Origin: Allomyces macrogynus ATCC 38327
Taxonomy: Eukaryota; Blastocladiomycota; Blastocladiomycetes; Blastocladiales; Blastocladiaceae
Direction of reading: 5' to 3'
NCBI GenBank assembly: GCA_000151295.1
Contig: GG745329.1
Location: forward strand, 65,507 to 129,506
DNA: 64,000 nucleotides
Under the pieces are notes generated by a model. That model made no database searches, had not been told where the DNA came from, and saw nothing but the letters and a program-made list of their open reading frames with translations. Every line of letters starts with the position of its first letter. Within the stretch, counting starts at the first letter, position 1. Made by a program: the position numbers and the translations under genes. Of the stretch, positions 59,691 to 64,000 are shown in pieces.

Positions 59691-62562
59691 ATGCCGCCGG
59701 AACCACCAAAAGGATCGACCAAGAAGCCGCCGACCGGCAAGCAACGCGGCGGCCGCGGCGCCGGCAAGCCCAAACCGGCGCCCGTGAATGCGCGCAAGAA
59801 GCGGCGCGACGCCGAGGCCGCGGAACTGCTCGACCTTGCCGAGCGCACCAAGGATCCCGTATGTGTCGCGTCTCGTTACTCGAGCATTTGGACTGCGCGG
59901 ACCGCACGCGCCGGCATCGCCGCCCATCGCGTCGCGATGCATGCAATACGACAGGGAGGACAGGCACTGACCCTGCTCCCAATCGATGCCGCCACTTAGA
60001 CGCTGCTCAAGGGCGACCATATCGTCGAGTTCACGGACCTGCCGATTTCGCGCAAGACGCTCGACGGGCTCACGGCGGCGAACTTTGTGCAAATGACCGA
60101 GATTCAGCGCGAGTCGCTACCCAAGGCCTTGTGTGGGCGTGACGTGTTGGGTGCCGCTAAGACGGGGTCGGGCAAGACGCTCGCGTTCATCATTCCGGTG
60201 CGTTCACCGCGCCTTTGCCTTTCTTGCATGCATCAATGACTCATGTATGCGCCCATGTAGATCCTCGAGCGCCTCTACCAGATGAAGTGGTCGGCCGACG
60301 ACGGTCTCGGCGCGTTGGTCCTGTCGCCGACGCGCGAGCTGGCACTGCAAATCTTCCAGGTGCTGCGCAAGGTCGGCGCGCAGCACGCGTTCTCGGCCGG
60401 TCTGATCATTGGCGGGAAAGACGTGAAAACGGAGAAGGACCGGTTGAACCGCATGAACATTTTGATTGCGACGCCCGGTCGGCTCTTGCAGCACATGGAC
60501 GAGACGCCCGGGTTCGATGCCGACCACTTGCAGTTGCTCGGTACGCTGGTCTCGATTCGGTAATTAGAAACAGGGTGGAGAAGGTTGCTGACGATGACGC
60601 GGACGTGTAGTGCTCGACGAGGCCGACCGCATTCTCGACATGGGGTTCGAGAAATCGGTCAACGCCATCATCGACTTCCTCCCCAAGCACCGGCAAACGC
60701 TGCTCTTCTCGGCGACTCAGACCAAGTCGGTGCGCGATCTCGCGCGGCTCTCGCTCTCGCAGGCCGAGTACGTGGCCGTGCACGACGCCGCGGCCTCGTC
60801 GACGCCCACGCAGCTTACGCAAGCCTACGTCGTGACCCCTTTGCCCGACAAGCTTGACCTGCTGTGGTCATTTATCCGTGCGCACCTCGGCCAGAAATCG
60901 CTCGTCTTCCTGTCGTCGTGCAAGCAAGTGCGTTTCGTCTACGAGGCGTTCCGCAAGATGCAGCCGGGTATTCCGCTCATGCACATGCACGGCAAGCAAA
61001 AGCAGGCCGCGCGACTCGCCGTCTACGAGGCGTTTTCCAAGACCACCGCGTGCGTGCTCTTTGCAACCGACATTGCTGCACGCGGGCTCGACTTCCCCGC
61101 CGTGCACTGGGTCGTGCAGGTCGATGCGCCCGAGGACTCGCCGACGTACATTCACCGCGTCGGCCGCACCGCGCGGTACCAGGACGGCGGGAACGCGCTC
61201 ATGTTTCTGCTGCCGTCCGAGGAGCAGGGGATGCTGGCGGTACTCAAGGATAAGGTCCCGACGCTCCGCCGGATCAAGATCAACCCGTCCAAGACGGTGC
61301 ACGTAAGCACGCAGCTCGAGGCGCTGTGCTCGCAGTTCACGGACTTGAAGTACCTCGCGCAAAAGGCGTTTGCGACTTACGTCAAGAGTATTTACTTGCA
61401 GTCGAACAAGACCGTGTTTGACGTGCACGCGCTGCCGCTGCAGGAGTATGCGGCCGCGCTCGGGTTGCCGGGGATGCCCAAGGTCAAGTTCTTGAAGAAG
61501 AAGAAGGGTGCGGCGACGGCGGCCGCGGCGGCGGCGGGGGCGAGTAGCGACGAGGACGAGCCGGCCGCGGTTAAGGAGGCGGGCCGTAAGACGCGCGTTG
61601 ACCGCATGCTCAAGCGCAAGAACATGGACATTTTGTCGGAGCACTACAATAAGATGATTGACCGGTCCGAGGACGACGAGCACGTGGCGGCGGCCAAGAG
61701 CGCGGGCAAGCCGAACAAGGAGCCCAAGCAAAAGGCGCACGCCAAGGACGTGAGCGACGACGACTCCGACTCGGACGAGGACGTGCGCGCCGCGCGGGCG
61801 AGCGACGACTCGGACGACGAAGTGCGCAAGCCCGGTCTCGCGGGATCGCGCCGACTCACGGCCGATTCCGACGACTCGGACGACGACTCGGACGCCGACC
61901 GCGCACAACCCGCGCCGGCACTGATGGGCTTTGGCGCGGACGAGTCCGACTCGGACGACGGTCTGCTCACGATCAAGCGGCGCAACCACGAGCTCGAGCA
62001 GGAGATTGATGCGCTCAAGCTGGTCCCGCAGTCGGCGCCGAGTCACCGGCGCGTTTTGCGCGAGCGCGAAAAGGCGCGCAAGAAGTTGCCTGCGCGCGAC
62101 CGGCTCGTCTTTGACGACGAGGGGAACCCCGTGCGCGTGTATTCGCTCGAGGACGAGCAGCAATTCCGTGCGTCGGTCGATGTGGACCAGGCCAAGTCCG
62201 AGTACCTCGCTGAACAGCGTGCGGAAATGGCCGAGGTGGATGCCGAGGATAAGCAGCGGCAGCGCGAGCGGTTGCGCGAGAAGAAGCGCGAGAAGAAGCG
62301 CAAGCAGCGCGCGCGCGAGGGGATGAATGCGGATGAGGATGGCGGTGACGACGAGGTCGTTGTTACGCTTGGGGGATCTGGCGGTGGGTACGAGTACAGT
62401 GACGACGAGGAGGAGGAGGACCACGCCGCACCGCGTGCCAAGCGTCGGCGAACCGAGGTCGCGTCGGCCATGGACGTGGATAGCGACGACGATACGGATG
62501 CGCCGCGCAGTCTGGCCATGGAGGAGGAGTTGGCGCTCAAGCTGCTGCAGGGTATGGCATAG
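59691..62562 (+). CDS. DBP4: DEAD-box RNA helicase DBP4 (DDX10), ribosome biogenesis
   Basis: Exons 59691-59858, 60000-60197, 60261-60540, 60611-62562 give 865 aa. A basic N-terminus is followed by the Q motif [16 protein letters not shown], Walker [32 protein letters not shown], the DEAD box restored by splicing ([17 protein letters not shown]), [39 protein letters not shown] and HRVGRTAR. The Dbp4-specific extension follows ([36 protein letters not shown]). Then comes a long Lys/Asp/Glu/Ser-rich tail with acidic runs and a coiled-coil-like Arg/Glu/Lys stretch, typical of nucleolar Dbp4. Dbp4 acts in the small-subunit processome, releasing U14 and U3 snoRNAs during pre-rRNA processing. All three introns agree with the family alignment. 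Confidence 0.95.
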
Positions 62563-63000
62563 CTGGGGTGATCGCGTTCATGTGAAGTTTGTTTTTCGTG
62601 TTCTATTGGGTGGGCGTGCCGCGTCGCCGTGGTTGCGCGCAGGATCAGTGCGCGGCCCGGCTGGCGAAATACACGATGGGTTTCCGTCTCGGCGATTTGT
62701 TGAGCATCGTCTTGTTGCCGCAGGAGAGCGGACACGACGCTGCAACTTGCTGACTTGCGCAGGTGCGCGGTGCGCCTGAGCGCAGCCAGGCTGTCTCTCG
62801 CCCCCGGTCGCGCAATTGTCTCGCAAGCATTGCTTTTATCCGTGATCGCTCTGACTGCGTTCTTTGTGATGTTCCTCGTCCTGACTCGCGTACAAATGCG
62901 AGAGCTTGGCTAGACGCAAGTCTGGCAGCAGTGAGCTGGAGTGCGCCTGTCACCACGTCACCGGTTGGTCCTCGTTCAAGCCTTCAAGCCGCGAGTCATG
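62563..63000. other. 3' flank of DBP4 and spacer
   Basis: About 440 bp without a recognised gene. The first part should be the DBP4 3' UTR. Overlapping short frames show no motif. Confidence 0.4.
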
Positions 63001-63161
63001 TGTTGCAAGGCTGCGCCACAGCCCACGCGCCGGGCGGCCTCGGCGAGGAGGCGGACCATACCGACGACGGCCGACCGAAGCCACACGCCCACGGCGACGA
63101 CCTCGACCGGCGACGTCCTCGCCCAGATTGGCCGGCGCTACCGCACGACCCAGTCCAGCCG

Positions 63162-63209
<48 letters not shown>

Positions 63210-64000
63210 AACGACCAGTTCCTGGCCGGCGCAACCCCCCGCACGCACGCAAGCCCGCGCTCCACCACGCCGCCGACCCCCAACGCGACTGGCAGTAGCC
63301 CGCTGCCCCCACGACCAGCGACCACCACCGTACGGCCGCCCTTGGCCCTCGGTCGATAACATCGCCGCAGCCGCTGCTGGACGCAGCCAGCGCCTCAAAT
63401 ACCGACCGAGGGTGTCCTCGACCGAGCTTTGCAAGCTACAAAGCAAGGTGCGCTGCCCAGTCACCGGGCTGTTCGTGACCCAAGCGCGCCGCACCGCTGC
63501 ACGAGTTCGGCCAACACTGACCCGACGCGCCTGCGGCTGCGTGCCCTTGTTCATGCTTGCGCTGCCGGTGTGGCCTCCGTGCAGACTGCAGACCTACGTG
63601 GCCCAAGGACGCCGGCGCCACGCACGCTCGCTCCCCGGCGCGCGCTCTCGCTGCAACGCATCCACTCCACGCCGACGCCCGCCCGCCAACTCGCCCTCAG
63701 TTGCATCGGCGGCCCGACCCTCGACACGACGCGTGCGCCCGTGGCCTGCGCTGACCTGGTCACCCTCCGCTTGCAGGTACGTGCTCTGGTGCTTCTCCAC
63801 CATCCGCGGCCGCGCGCCTGCCGCTCGGACCCGTCGCACCGGGCCGACCGACAGCCTCTGCGACGCGTGGGGCCAGTGCCGGCTTTGTGGCACCGACCGT
63901 TGCTGCTTGCCGGCCTGCCCACACGGCCGAACCCTGAGCAGTGCTTGAGCACGTAGACTGGTCGCTCACCTTGATTCGCGCCGTGTCCCCTCCCTGCCCT
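63001..64000 (+). CDS. Possible 5' part of a gene running off the window, with poly-Asp tract
   Basis: Evidence is indirect. A + frame through 63001-63357 contains a GAC triplet run (about 63163-63207) read as 15 Asp, flanked by hydrophilic Pro/Thr/Asp-rich sequence, which is more protein-like than random GC-rich DNA. Farther on, CTTGCAG at 63770-63776 is followed by GTACGTGC, a perfect donor for this genome, and CTTCTCCACC lies just inside, as in other introns here. A matching acceptor is CACGTAG at 63951-63957. The frame before the donor reads LDTTRAPVACADLVTLRLQ. The frames of the two parts differ, so at least one more splice would be needed. No domain is recognised and the start codon is unknown. 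Confidence 0.3.
63163..63207. repeat. CGA/GAC trinucleotide repeat
   Basis: Fifteen GAC triplets in a row (allowing for the edge), encoding poly-Asp in one + frame and poly-Arg or poly-Thr in the others. Confidence 0.95.

Noticed and set aside
60868..62424. 518-aa - strand frame opposite DBP4
   Set aside because: Val/Leu/Arg-rich complement of the Asp/Glu/Lys-rich helicase tail. DBP4 is certain.
1..64000. CRISPR arrays, insertion sequences, tRNA or rRNA genes
   Set aside because: No regularly spaced palindromic repeats, transposase signatures, terminal inverted repeats, tRNA B-box arms or rRNA cores were seen on either strand. The tandem repeats present are short duplications.
1..64000. A biosynthetic gene cluster or a linked mitochondrial gene set
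   Set aside because: Several mitochondrial genes (IRC3-like, FMT1, TOM40, BolA, PHB2) occur, but they are interleaved with unrelated genes on both strands with no shared promoter. Such genes are common, so chance is sufficient.

Overview
The window is a GC-rich, gene-dense stretch of a eukaryotic nuclear genome, very probably fungal. Nearly every gene is split by short introns (mostly 60-110 nt). Joining exons by hand gives intact fungal or pan-eukaryotic proteins: ATG9, HRD1, TOM40, prohibitin 2, the Dbp4 RNA helicase, methionyl-tRNA formyltransferase, an Irc3-like helicase, BolA, a carnitine acyltransferase, an ABCC transporter, KLHDC4 and a KxDL protein. The carotenoid oxygenase, the high GC content and the animal/protist-like gene set fit a zoosporic fungus (Blastocladiomycota-like), but this is inference and no phylogenetic marker was tested. 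A block of 193 Ns (55056-55248) marks an assembly gap.

Layout. 0-1.6 kb: low-complexity sequence and a small gene encoding repeated Cys-Cys-x-Asp-x-Tyr-Trp motifs, with one frameshift. 1.6-4.7 kb (-): 890-aa WD40 protein. 5.4-8.3 kb (+): membrane-anchored subtilisin. 8.3-11.1 kb (-): mitochondrial Irc3-like helicase. 11.5-12.4 kb (+): HExxH protein. 12.7-13.5 kb (-): secreted Gly/Asn/Lys-rich protein. 14.7-18.7 kb (-): ATG9. 19.1-19.8 kb (+): KxDL protein. 21.4-22.8 kb (-): PA-TM-RING ubiquitin ligase. 23.7-25.1 kb (-): protein with a PP1-docking-like motif. 25.7-27.6 kb (+): GT31-like glycosyltransferase with a PAN-like tail. 28.2-30.6 kb (+): F-box/LRR protein. 30.8-33.1 kb (-): carotenoid oxygenase, with a small unknown gene upstream. 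34.0-35.1 kb (-): GRDP/DUF1399-like protein. 35.7-36.2 kb: AT-richer spacer with degenerate repeats. 36.6-38.1 kb (-): FMT1. 38.4-39.5 kb (+): TOM40. 39.9-42.6 kb (-): KLHDC4. 42.9-44.2 kb (-): multi-pass membrane protein. 45.3-47.2 kb (-): carnitine acyltransferase. 47.8-48.3 kb (-): BolA. 49.2-53.8 kb (+): ABCC transporter with a frameshift cluster in NBD1. 54.1-55.1 kb (-): membrane protein cut by the gap. 55.8-57.9 kb (+): HRD1. 58.1-59.2 kb (-): PHB2. 59.7-62.6 kb (+): DBP4. 62.6-64 kb: probable start of a gene leaving the window.

There is no operon or obvious functional cluster. Several products act in mitochondria (Irc3-like, FMT1, TOM40, PHB2, BolA, possibly the carnitine acyltransferase) and several in ubiquitin/ER/autophagy pathways (HRD1, PA-TM-RING, F-box, ATG9), but they are interleaved on both strands with ordinary divergent or convergent spacing. 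The most unusual items are the CC-D-YW repeat gene, the membrane-anchored subtilisin, the frameshift cluster in the ABC transporter, the degenerate repeat field at 35.8-36.2 kb and a recurrent TCTCCACC motif in introns and leaders. All exon boundaries were set by eye from GT/AG sites, reading-frame continuity and family conservation.
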